Shown here piece by piece: positions 42,015 through 49,263 of a stretch of DNA of 56,690 nt. Made by a program: the position numbers and the translations under genes. Every line of letters starts with the position of its first letter. The stretch's first letter is position 1. This DNA comes from JAKQIM01 sp964633225 (GTDB lineage: Bacteria; Chloroflexota; Anaerolineae; Anaerolineales; UBA4823). The notes below the pieces were generated by a model that searched no databases, had not been told where the DNA came from, and was given only the letters and a program-made list of their open reading frames with translations. The DNA is taken from positions 1-56,690 of the forward strand of contig CAZWFQ010000018.1 in the NCBI GenBank assembly GCA_964633225.1, given 5' to 3'.

Positions 42015-42263
42015 TCAAACAAGCTTCAATTTCTTGCTTAGATCTTGGGAGCCAGGTTCCACCAAAACAGTTCCGTCTTCAAAAAGGATCGTGGGAACGC
42101 TGCGCATACCGCGATTGATCTTTAAAACCAGCTTTTCACCTTCCAAGTTATGATCAATATCGATCCACTCATATGTGATATGATTTTGATCTAAAAACTT
42201 ACGGGCCCGGTAGCAGTCTCCACACCACTGTGTGCCATACACTATGATTTTAGATTCCACCAT
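42015..42263 (-). CDS. Mycoredoxin/glutaredoxin-like protein
   Basis: An 82-residue thioredoxin-fold protein with the active site TQWCGDCYRARKFLD (Cys14, Cys17) and cis-Pro in MRSVPTILFEDG. The CGDC pair and size match the NrdH/mycoredoxin-type glutaredoxins. It reduces mixed disulfides in the cytosol, with which thiol cofactor is unknown. It is convergent with phoU, 16 nt away. Confidence 0.88.
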   Translation of the reverse strand: MVESKIIVYGTQWCGDCYRARKFLDQNHITYEWIDIDHNLEGEKLVLKINRGMRSVPTILFEDGTVLVEPGSQDLSKKLKLV

Positions 42264-42368
42264 ACAGTCTCCACTCTCCTGGTCTATTTATCATACCATA
42301 TCAGTGTCCAAATTCATTCAACCTGCCGACAGCCGAAAGGTGATTCAGACCAAATTTCCTGTCTTCTC

Positions 42369-42397
42369 TTGCTTCTTTCTTGCATCCGATGTAAACT
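42369..42397 (+). promoter_or_regulatory. Promoter TTGCTT-N17-TAAACT
   Basis: TTGCTT (42369-42374), 17 nt, TAAACT (42392-42397), each 4/6 to consensus. The predicted leader is short and carries GGAGG before the ATG at 42417. Confidence 0.45.
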
Positions 42398-42416
42398 GTT
42401 TTGAACGGAGGTTCAT

Positions 42417-42782
42417 ATGAGCGCTGGCAAAATTATTGCCTTTATTTCAGCAGCAATCTTGATTTTCTTCGGTGTCCTGTTTGTCTGGGGAGCCTTTAGC
42501 CCGCAGGGCAGTACGGCATGGATCCCCATTGGCTTGATCAGCGTGGCGATTGGTTTTGGGTTGATCTGGTTTGCCAGCCGGCGCGCCCCAGCGGGTGCGG
42601 GCGGCGAAAATGTGACCCTGAACATTGATTTGCCCGCCAATGTAAACCTGGATACAATGAAGTGCAAATCTTGCGGCGGCGCCCTAACCATGGATAACAT
42701 CCAAATGGTTGCTGGTGCTCCGGTGGTTTCTTGCCCATATTGCAAAACCACGTATCAACTCACTGAAGAGCCAAAGTGGTAA
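42417..42782 (+). CDS. Small membrane protein with zinc-ribbon C-terminus
   Basis: A 121-residue protein with two hydrophobic helices (about residues 5-27 and 36-55) and a C-terminal C4 ribbon: MKCKSCGGAL and VSCPYCKTTYQL. I do not recognise a specific family. It begins with GGAGG upstream. A terminator overlaps its last codons, so most transcripts probably end before the DUF2207 gene 60 nt downstream. Confidence 0.65.
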   Translation: MSAGKIIAFISAAILIFFGVLFVWGAFSPQGSTAWIPIGLISVAIGFGLIWFASRRAPAGAGGENVTLNIDLPANVNLDTMKCKSCGGALTMDNIQMVAGAPVVSCPYCKTTYQLTEEPKW

Positions 42783-42795
42783 AGGGCTCTTTTTT
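42766..42795 (+). terminator. Terminator overlapping the stop codon of the zinc-ribbon gene
   Basis: AAGAGCC (42766-42772) pairs with GGCTCTT (42785-42791), a 7-bp stem with a 12-nt loop, followed by T6 (42790-42795). The last codons and stop of the gene lie inside the hairpin. Confidence 0.65.
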
Positions 42796-42842
42796 GCCGA
42801 CATCTTCTAGCCTGCACAGCCTGTGTTGGATGGAGGGAACTT

Positions 42843-44516
42843 ATGATTAAGCGTGTTTTTTTAATGATCTTCTTGGCTTTTCTATGCCTGGCATTACCCA
42901 CCTCGGCCTTAGCCCAAGATTATTATTTTCAACTCCCGCAGTTGACGATTGATGTTTATTGGAACGAAGATGGCACCCAGGCCCTTGACTACACATTCGT
43001 ATTCGCCAATGATCCATCTGGGCACTCCATCGAATACGTTGACCTGGGCCTGCCAAACAGCGATTTCGATGAAAGCAGTATTACAGCCAGCGTGAATGGT
43101 ACCCCTGTGTATTACATTTCGCGCTCCGAGTTCCAGGGCCAGGGAAGCTCTGGTGTTGCAGTCGGATTAGGCTCCAACTCCATTCCCCCAGGTCAAACTG
43201 GTACAGTGCGCATCTATGTGGGCAAGGTTTCGAGTGTACTGTATACCGATTCTGAAGACGACAATTATGCCAGCGCCGTATTTAAAAACGCCTACTTCGA
43301 ATCGAGCATCATCTCCGGCAAAACCGACCTGACCGTTACCTACCATCTGCCTCCAAGCGTTCAGCCAGATGAGCCGCGCTGGCATGCAGCACCATATGGC
43401 TTCCCCGATGAGCCACAAACCGGTTTTGATGATGACGGCAGGATCATTTACACCTGGAATAACCCAGATGCCAATGGATATACACAGTACCAATTCGGCG
43501 CATCCTTCCCCAAGAGCTATATTCCAGCATCTACCATTGTGCGCCCAGACCCATTTGCCTGGATCAACAACATCAACTTTGAAGTCCTATTCCCGCTCTG
43601 CTGCGTCTCCATCTTTATAGGCTCAATCGGATGGGGAATCTACTCGGAAAATAGGCGCAAACTTCAGTACCTGCCGCCCAAGATCAAAATTGAAGGCCAC
43701 GGCATTAAACGCGGCCTGACCGCCGTCGAGGCAGCTATTCTCCTGGAAGAGCCGCTTGATAAAGTCATGACCATGATCTTGTTCAGCGTTATCAAAAAGA
43801 ATGCGGTCGAAGTTGTCAAGCGCGACCCATTGACGATCAAAAACCTCGAACCACAGCCCGAAAGCCTGACCGCCTACGACAAGGATTTTCTTGCTGCCAT
43901 GGCAGAAAGCGGTGCCAGCCGAACCAAGGCCTTGCGCGATACCGTTGTAGCCCTGATACGCAGCGTTGGCGAGAAAATGAAGGGCTTCAGCCGCAAGGAG
44001 ACCTTGGATTATTATCGCGACATTACCAAACGCGCCTGGGCCCAGGTTGAAGGGGCCAACACGCCCGAGGTAAAAAGCCAGGTCTTTGATGAGGTGATGG
44101 AATGGACCATGCTAGACCGCAATTACGATGATCGCACCCGCGATGTTTTTCGCAATGCACCAGTGTACATTCCCACCTGGTGGGGGCGTTACGACCCTTC
44201 GTATCACACGATGCCCAAGGTCATCACCCCAAGCTCGTCGAGCCAACCGGGGGCATCCCAACCCACATCAATGCCCAACTTGCCCGGCTCAGATTTTGCC
44301 GCATCGGTGGTAAATGGCGTACAAAACTTCTCTGGGAAAGTCTTGGGTGATGTGAGTAACTTCACCTCACGCGTCACGGGTGTCACCAACCCGCCTCCCA
44401 AACCATCCTCGTCGTCTTCTTCAGGCCGTTCTCGCGGCGGCGGTGGTGGTGGAGGTTGCGCCTGCGCTTGTGCCTGTGCGGGCTGCGCTTGCGCCTGTGC
44501 AGGCGGCGGGCGCTGA
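42843..44516 (+). CDS. DUF2207-like secreted membrane protein with C-terminal Cys-Ala repeat tail
   Basis: A 557-residue protein. It has a cleavable-type signal peptide (cleavage after SALA-Q, about residue 25), an extracellular beta-rich domain (about 26-240), one transmembrane helix (about 248-270), and a mostly helical region to about 470. The overall plan fits DUF2207, a family of unknown function. A Ser/Pro linker then leads to a tail: seven Gly (532-538), (CA)4, G, (CA)3, and GGGR. The seven tail cysteines are at 539, 541, 543, 545, 548, 550 and 552. The Cys and Ala codons are varied (TGC/TGT; GCC/GCT/GCG/GCA), so the protein pattern itself appears selected. Two radical-SAM-type genes follow at once, suggesting that the tail is modified. 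GGAGGG precedes the ATG. Confidence 0.75.
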   Translation: MIKRVFLMIFLAFLCLALPTSALAQDYYFQLPQLTIDVYWNEDGTQALDYTFVFANDPSGHSIEYVDLGLPNSDFDESSITASVNGTPVYYISRSEFQGQGSSGVAVGLGSNSIPPGQTGTVRIYVGKVSSVLYTDSEDDNYASAVFKNAYFESSIISGKTDLTVTYHLPPSVQPDEPRWHAAPYGFPDEPQTGFDDDGRIIYTWNNPDANGYTQYQFGASFPKSYIPASTIVRPDPFAWINNINFEVLFPLCCVSIFIGSIGWGIYSENRRKLQYLPPKIKIEGHGIKRGLTAVEAAILLEEPLDKVMTMILFSVIKKNAVEVVKRDPLTIKNLEPQPESLTAYDKDFLAAMAESGASRTKALRDTVVALIRSVGEKMKGFSRKETLDYYRDITKRAWAQVEGANTPEVKSQVFDEVMEWTMLDRNYDDRTRDVFRNAPVYIPTWWGRYDPSYHTMPKVITPSSSSQPGASQPTSMPNLPGSDFAASVVNGVQNFSGKVLGDVSNFTSRVTGVTNPPPKPSSSSSSGRSRGGGGGGGCACACACAGCACACAGGGR

Positions 44517-44539
44517 TCGGGTTGCAAAACGGTGCCAAG

Positions 44540-45892
44540 ATGAGCTTGCAAGGTTTGCTAAACCGCATGCGCAGCCGGACCGACAAACGGCAAAGTGCAA
44601 TACTGGCCCCCGGCTTATACCATTATGAACGCCATGGGCCAGGCGAACGCAGCCGCATGCACCTGCGTATCGAGCCAGATGGGCACGGATTGTTATTGAT
44701 CAACGCCAGCCGCGTCTTACATCTTAACCCAAGCGCCACGCTGATGGCCCGCCTGGCTCTCGACGAAACAGCCTCCAGCCAAGCCGTACAGACGATCCGG
44801 CACACTTTTGCCGTTCCTACAAAGCAAGCGTCCGACGACTATGCGCAATTTTCTGCTCAACTGGACGAGTTGATCCGCCCGGATGGCCTTTGCCCGATTC
44901 ACGATCTTGAGCTAGAAGTTACCGCACCCTTCAGTGCTCGTCCATCTGCCCCCTATCGCATGGACCTGGCTCTTACCTACCGCTGCAACAATGAATGCGC
45001 CCATTGCTACAATGCCCGCCCGCGTAGCTATCCTGAGCTATCGACCGAAGAGTGGAAAGCCATTATCGACCGGCTGTGGCAGATCGGCATTCCCCACATT
45101 GTATTCACCGGAGGCGAACCGACCTTACGCAATGATCTACCCGAGCTGGTGGCACATGCCGAGAAAACTGGACAGATAACGGGGCTAAATACCAATGCCA
45201 GGCGTTTGAGCGATCCAGGCTTTGTACAACGCCTGGTAGATGCTGGTCTGGATCATGTGCAAGTTACCCTAGAGTCGCATGACCCCAATATTCACGACCA
45301 GATGGTCTGCGCGCCCGGAGCCTGGAAACAAACAGTGGCTGGCTTGCGCAATGCATTGGATAGTCGGCTGTTTGTAATGACCAATACCACCATGCTAAAA
45401 GACAACAGCCCCTATATGGCTGAGACCCTGGATTTTCTGGCCGAGCTGGGTGTGCCCACAGTGGGCTTAAACGCCCTGATCTATTCAGGGCGCGGCAAGA
45501 CGGTGAACACTGGCCTGCCCGAAAGTGCCCTCCCCAGCCTGCTGGAACTCGCCCGCCAACGGACCGACGCCCACGAACAGCGCCTGATCTGGTATACCCC
45601 AACACAATACTGCCACTTTGATCCAACCTTACTCGATTTGGGGGTTAAAGGCTGCACAGCCGCGCTGTATAACATGTGCGTCGAACCCAATGGGGATGTG
45701 ATTCCTTGCCAATCTTATTACCAATCCCTGGGAAGCTTGCTCACAAAAGATTGGGACGCAATTTGGAACCACCCACTATCGATTAGCTTGCGCGAGCGGC
45801 ATATGATCGCCGAGAAGTGCACCAACTGCTCCCTGCTCGCCGAATGCGGCGGGGGATGTCCACTCAGTTTACAAAATGAGGAAATGCCATGA
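44540..45892 (+). CDS. Radical SAM/SPASM maturase with N-terminal PqqD-like domain
   Basis: A 450-residue protein. The N-terminal part (about 40-135) has the look of a PqqD-like peptide-recognition domain (HGLLLINASRVLHLNPSAT). The radical SAM domain has the cluster motif CNNECAHC and the SAM-binding FTGGEPTLR. A SPASM domain closes the protein, with cysteines in KGCTAALYNMCVEPNGDVIPC and EKCTNCSLLAECGGGC, for auxiliary clusters. Such enzymes form thioether or C-C crosslinks in ribosomal peptides. It starts 23 nt after the Cys-Ala tailed protein, its probable substrate (inference). I chose ATG 44540 by domain start; the ribosome-binding site is weak. Its stop overlaps the next gene. Confidence 0.85.
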   Translation: MSLQGLLNRMRSRTDKRQSAILAPGLYHYERHGPGERSRMHLRIEPDGHGLLLINASRVLHLNPSATLMARLALDETASSQAVQTIRHTFAVPTKQASDDYAQFSAQLDELIRPDGLCPIHDLELEVTAPFSARPSAPYRMDLALTYRCNNECAHCYNARPRSYPELSTEEWKAIIDRLWQIGIPHIVFTGGEPTLRNDLPELVAHAEKTGQITGLNTNARRLSDPGFVQRLVDAGLDHVQVTLESHDPNIHDQMVCAPGAWKQTVAGLRNALDSRLFVMTNTTMLKDNSPYMAETLDFLAELGVPTVGLNALIYSGRGKTVNTGLPESALPSLLELARQRTDAHEQRLIWYTPTQYCHFDPTLLDLGVKGCTAALYNMCVEPNGDVIPCQSYYQSLGSLLTKDWDAIWNHPLSISLRERHMIAEKCTNCSLLAECGGGCPLSLQNEEMP

Positions 45893-47037
45893 CCAGCATC
45901 CGAGAAGCCATTAAACGTTTATTGACCCCGGTTCGCCCCCTGCCAGCTGGCAGCTATCATTACCAATCTCCCGTCGATGCGCCCCAACCTTGCCGCCTGT
46001 ATTTGCGCCTAGAGCCTGACGGCAACGGCTTACTGCTCGTCAACGCATCGACCGTATTGCACCTAAACCAAACGGCGGCTGAATACGCCTTCCACATGGT
46101 AACCAACACGCCACAAGATCAAATGACTCGCCAAATCGCCACCCGTTACCGCGTCGGACGGCAGCAAGCCCTGGACGATTACCAGGAGCTGGTAGAGCGG
46201 ATCCAAACTTTGGCAACCACGCCCGATCTGGATCCTGAGATGTTCTTGGGTTTTGAGCGCGCCACCCCTTATTCTCAAAAGATTTCAGCCCCTTACCGCC
46301 TGGACTGCGCCCTGACTTACCGCCTGCCTGGCAATGCAAATCCTGCTGCTGCGCCCAACGAACGGGTGGTGAGAGAATTGGAAACAGCCGACTGGTTCAC
46401 TATCCTGGATAAGGCCTGGGCATCCGGCATTCCGCACGTCGTTTTTACTGGCGGAGAACCTACTTTACGCGACGATCTACCTCAGATCATTGCCCATGCT
46501 GAGGCCAATGGGCAGGTGACCGGATTGCTCTCGGATGGGCTGCGCCTGGCAGATGGTGACTACCTGAACACACTGCTTCAAACCGGTTTAGACCACCTGA
46601 TGCTAACCTTGGAAACTGACAATCCCCTCTCGTGGGAAGCGCTCGAAAAAACGCTGGCAGCTGATCTATTTGTTACCGCCCACATCACCCTGACTTTGCA
46701 GAATGTCATTGACATTCCCGATCTATTAAAACGAATCGCACCGATGGGCATCAAGTCGCTCTCGCTGAGCTCTTCTGATCCAAGCTTATACGCCAGGCTG
46801 GCCGAGCTGCGCAACGATGCCGCCGATCTGGGCTTATCCTTAACCTGGGATCTGCCAGTGCCTTACTCCGCCTTCAACCCGGTCCGGCTTGAGACCCAAG
46901 AGGACGCGCCCCCCACGGGCGCCGGGCAAGCCTGGCTATACGTGGAGCCTGATGGAGATGTAACGCCAGCTCAAGGTGTTCCCCACGTTTTAGGTAACTT
47001 GCTGCAAGACCCCTGGGAATCGATCTGGCAGCAGTAA
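45889..47037 (+). CDS. Degenerate radical SAM paralogue lacking cluster cysteines
   Basis: A 382-residue paralogue of the preceding maturase, overlapping it by 4 nt (ATGA). The N-terminal PqqD-like region (NGLLLVNASTVLHLNQTA) and the SAM-site motif FTGGEPTLRDDLP are kept. The cluster motif is gone: where the partner has YRCNNECAHC this has YRLPGNANPA. The SPASM cysteines are also replaced (WLYVEPDGDVTPAQ against NMCVEPNGDVIPC), and about 40 C-terminal residues are missing. The frame is otherwise open and similar throughout, so this looks like a kept pseudoenzyme, perhaps a substrate-holding partner, rather than a fresh pseudogene. Its 3' end overlaps the convergent methyltransferase gene by 67 nt. 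Confidence 0.75.
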   Translation: MTSIREAIKRLLTPVRPLPAGSYHYQSPVDAPQPCRLYLRLEPDGNGLLLVNASTVLHLNQTAAEYAFHMVTNTPQDQMTRQIATRYRVGRQQALDDYQELVERIQTLATTPDLDPEMFLGFERATPYSQKISAPYRLDCALTYRLPGNANPAAAPNERVVRELETADWFTILDKAWASGIPHVVFTGGEPTLRDDLPQIIAHAEANGQVTGLLSDGLRLADGDYLNTLLQTGLDHLMLTLETDNPLSWEALEKTLAADLFVTAHITLTLQNVIDIPDLLKRIAPMGIKSLSLSSSDPSLYARLAELRNDAADLGLSLTWDLPVPYSAFNPVRLETQEDAPPTGAGQAWLYVEPDGDVTPAQGVPHVLGNLLQDPWESIWQQ

Positions 47038-47657
47038 CGCAGAAAACTGCTGGCTATTCCAAATGCTACTGCCACATTATAAGAACGCTTAACGCCCGCC
47101 ATTGGGATTGAGAGCACCCGCTCACACAATTCCAGAATGCCCGGGTCAATGCCGCTTACCTCATTTCCTACCACCAGGACCACCGGCGGGCCAGGCAAGA
47201 TATGGTCGGCTTCATACAAGGGGATGGCCCCAGGCATATCTTCCAACCCCCACAGCCGGTAACCTAACGCCTTGAGGAAGGCTGCTTTTGCCACCCCATT
47301 CGGAGCCTGCTCCCAAGCAATGGCCTGATGTGCCCCTAAAGCCGTTCGACCAACCTGGGGATGCTCGGGCCCGGGGGTGTATCCACACAGATACAATTTC
47401 CGAAAGCCCACCCCATCTGCCGTGCGGAACATAGAACCCACATTCCATGCGCTGCGGATATTATCCAATAAGACTTCAAACATAATTTGATCTGCCATCG
47501 CAGGGCGCTCTTCCGCCTCCTGCTGCAGATCGAACACAGCGGCCTGGTGCACTGGGTGTTTACAGCGCGGGCACCTGTCAGCCCGCAAGCTGCCTTCTGG
47601 CCCCGGGAAACGCAAACCACAATCCGGATTATCGCATTCGTAAAAGTAATAAAGCAT
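46971..47657 (-). CDS. TrmH/SpoU-type RNA 2'-O-methyltransferase with N-terminal zinc ribbon
   Basis: A 228-residue protein. The N-terminal ribbon carries CDNPDCGLRF and CPRCKH. The SPOUT domain has DNIRSAWNVGSMFRTADG (motif 1), VVLVVGNEVSGIDPGILELC (motif 2) and LSIPMAGVKRSYNVAVAFGIASS (motif 3, with the knot). It methylates a ribose in tRNA or rRNA; the target cannot be predicted. An AGAGG site precedes the ATG. Its last 20 or so residues lie beyond the usual end and overlap the convergent radical SAM gene, so the C-terminal tail may be recent. Confidence 0.85.
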   Translation of the reverse strand: MLYYFYECDNPDCGLRFPGPEGSLRADRCPRCKHPVHQAAVFDLQQEAEERPAMADQIMFEVLLDNIRSAWNVGSMFRTADGVGFRKLYLCGYTPGPEHPQVGRTALGAHQAIAWEQAPNGVAKAAFLKALGYRLWGLEDMPGAIPLYEADHILPGPPVVLVVGNEVSGIDPGILELCERVLSIPMAGVKRSYNVAVAFGIASSFLRYCCQIDSQGSCSKLPKTWGTP

Positions 47658-47696
47658 ATTAACCTCTTATCTGGTGATAAACCGCCAGTTCCCCAT

Positions 47697-47702
47697 TATA
47701 AT
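47697..47702 (+). promoter_or_regulatory. -10 element TATAAT for the methyltransferase
   Basis: TATAAT lies 22 nt before the ATG at 47725 and downstream of an alternative GTG start at 47674, which it therefore argues against. No good -35 is seen. Confidence 0.4.
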
Positions 47703-47724
47703 AGCAATCACCTTCGAGACGACT

Positions 47725-48483
47725 ATGGCCCTCTCTCTTGATCATTGGCACAACCGCTTCACGCAACAGGCACGCTGGACTCAGCAGATCAGGCTGCACC
47801 TGTATCAACGCTTTAACCTGTCGCTTGCCCGCCGCATTTTAGATGTAGGCTGTGGCACTGGTGTCTTATCAACAGAGCTGTTGCATTGGGGTCCGGGCAA
47901 GGTGCACGGCATAGATATCCAGCCAGGCCACTTGCAGATGGCCGCGCACCATGCCCCACAAGCGCAGTTCACACTCGCCGATGCCCATCACTTGCCTTAC
48001 CCCAAGCAAAGTTTTGAGGCCACGCTTTGTCATTTTGTCTTGCTGTGGGTTCAAAATCCGGTTCAGACATTGAGCGAAATGGCCAGGGTGACCCGTTCGG
48101 GCGGGGCGGTGCTGGCCCTGGCAGAGCCAGATTATGGGGGGTACGTGGCTTATCCAGACGAATTATCAAAGCTTGGCCATTGGCAGGCAGAATCGCTCCA
48201 AAAACAAGGGGCCAATCCCTATATCGGCCGAAGCTTACGGCATCTATTCAGGCAGGCCGGGTTGGTCAACATTGAAATTGGAGTCTTGGGTGGGCAATGG
48301 GCCGTACCTCTGACGAAGCAAGAATGGGAATTGGAATGGTCTGTGATCGAATCAGACCTCGCCCAAGAGCCCCAACGCCTGAGCCAAGCTGATGAAATTA
48401 AAGCCCTAGACGCCCGTGCTCTACAACACGGTGATAGAACCTTGTTTGTGCCAACTTTTTATGCTTGCGGGCAAACATCCTGA
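47725..48483 (+). CDS. Class I SAM-dependent methyltransferase
   Basis: A 252-residue methyltransferase. Motif I is ILDVGCGTGVLSTELL, then VHGIDIQPGHLQMA (motif II), FTLADAHHLPYPKQSFEATLCHFVLLW (motif IV region) and EMARVTRSGGAVLALAEPDYGG (motif VI). The pattern is of the small-molecule or ubiquinone/menaquinone type, but the substrate is unknown. The start at 47725 was chosen from the -10 at 47697-47702. It is convergent with the Rieske gene, 26 nt away. Confidence 0.8.
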   Translation: MALSLDHWHNRFTQQARWTQQIRLHLYQRFNLSLARRILDVGCGTGVLSTELLHWGPGKVHGIDIQPGHLQMAAHHAPQAQFTLADAHHLPYPKQSFEATLCHFVLLWVQNPVQTLSEMARVTRSGGAVLALAEPDYGGYVAYPDELSKLGHWQAESLQKQGANPYIGRSLRHLFRQAGLVNIEIGVLGGQWAVPLTKQEWELEWSVIESDLAQEPQRLSQADEIKALDARALQHGDRTLFVPTFYACGQTS

Positions 48484-48509
48484 TCCCCCACACCAACAGA
48501 CCGGCCAAT

Positions 48510-48866
48510 CTAATCTTCTGCCGGCACCCCTACTTCAATCTGCCCATCTTGAATACGCACCGGATAAGCCGGAATATCCACCACTGCAGGCAGCGACAAA
48601 ACCTTACCAGTCTGCACATTGAAACGCGCCCCATGCCGCGGGCAGACCACTTCCATGCCATCCAACTCCCCATCCCCCAATGGGCCTTCATCATGAGAGC
48701 AAGCATCACCAATGGCAAAAAACTGTCCCGCAATGTTGAATATCACGATCGGCTTCGCGTCAATTTCAACGAACACACGGCTGCCCGGGGGCACGTCATC
48801 TGCTGGGGCGATAGCCACAAAATCACAGCCTGCAGGGTCAAGTTGGTTATAATTGAACATGGTCAC
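48510..48866 (-). CDS. Rieske-type [2Fe-2S] ferredoxin
   Basis: A 118-residue soluble Rieske protein with both ligand boxes: CSHDEG (C-x-H) and CPRHGARF (C-x2-H). It is a small electron carrier of the non-haem dioxygenase ferredoxin type. The GTG start at 48866 overlaps the sufU stop by 4 nt; ATG 48860 is an alternative. It is the last gene of the suf operon, and similar ferredoxins are found in that position in other bacteria. It may accept or supply electrons during cluster assembly, which is inference. Confidence 0.9.
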   Translation of the reverse strand: MTMFNYNQLDPAGCDFVAIAPADDVPPGSRVFVEIDAKPIVIFNIAGQFFAIGDACSHDEGPLGDGELDGMEVVCPRHGARFNVQTGKVLSLPAVVDIPAYPVRIQDGQIEVGVPAED

Positions 48867-49258
48867 TCCACCAGGTCGTCACTGGCCTCGCCCAAGCCAT
48901 ACACGCCAGCCTTTAACACCTTGAGTGACAGCAGGGCACATTTCAGGCGTACCGGGCCAAGCTCAATACCAAGCATATCCAGCACATTTTGCTTGGTCAA
49001 TGCCCGCACATCTTCCAGTGTTTTGCCAATCACGCTTTCCGCCAAGAGATCTGCCGAGGCCTGCGAGATTGCGCAGCCATGACCGTCAAAGGCGATCTCG
49101 GTGACCCGCTCTTCAGCATCCACGCGCAGCTCAATCCGAATATGATCGCCGCACAAAGGATTATCATCTTCAAAGGCAATATCGTGTGGATCGAGCGCAC
49201 CACGGTAATGCGGGTTTTTATACCGATCAATGATCAACTCACGATACAGATCATCCAT
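48863..49258 (-). CDS. sufU: SufU-type iron-sulfur scaffold/sulfur-transfer protein
   Basis: A 131-residue protein of the IscU-like fold. The three conserved Cys are in DNPLCGDHI, GHGCAISQAS and RLKCALLSL, with the Asp next to the first Cys. The length and the insert (VIGKTLEDVRALTKQNVLDMLGIELGPVR) match SufU, which takes persulfide sulfur from SufS. It lies just after sufS and before the Rieske gene. Confidence 0.93.
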   Translation of the reverse strand: MDDLYRELIIDRYKNPHYRGALDPHDIAFEDDNPLCGDHIRIELRVDAEERVTEIAFDGHGCAISQASADLLAESVIGKTLEDVRALTKQNVLDMLGIELGPVRLKCALLSLKVLKAGVYGLGEASDDLVE

Positions 49259-49263
49259 AAGTT

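Noticed and set aside
45889..47037. Frameshift or assembly error as the reason for the missing Fe-S motif
   Set aside because: The frame stays similar to the partner on both sides of the lost motif (YRL before, FTGGEPTLR after), so the cysteines were replaced rather than shifted out of frame.
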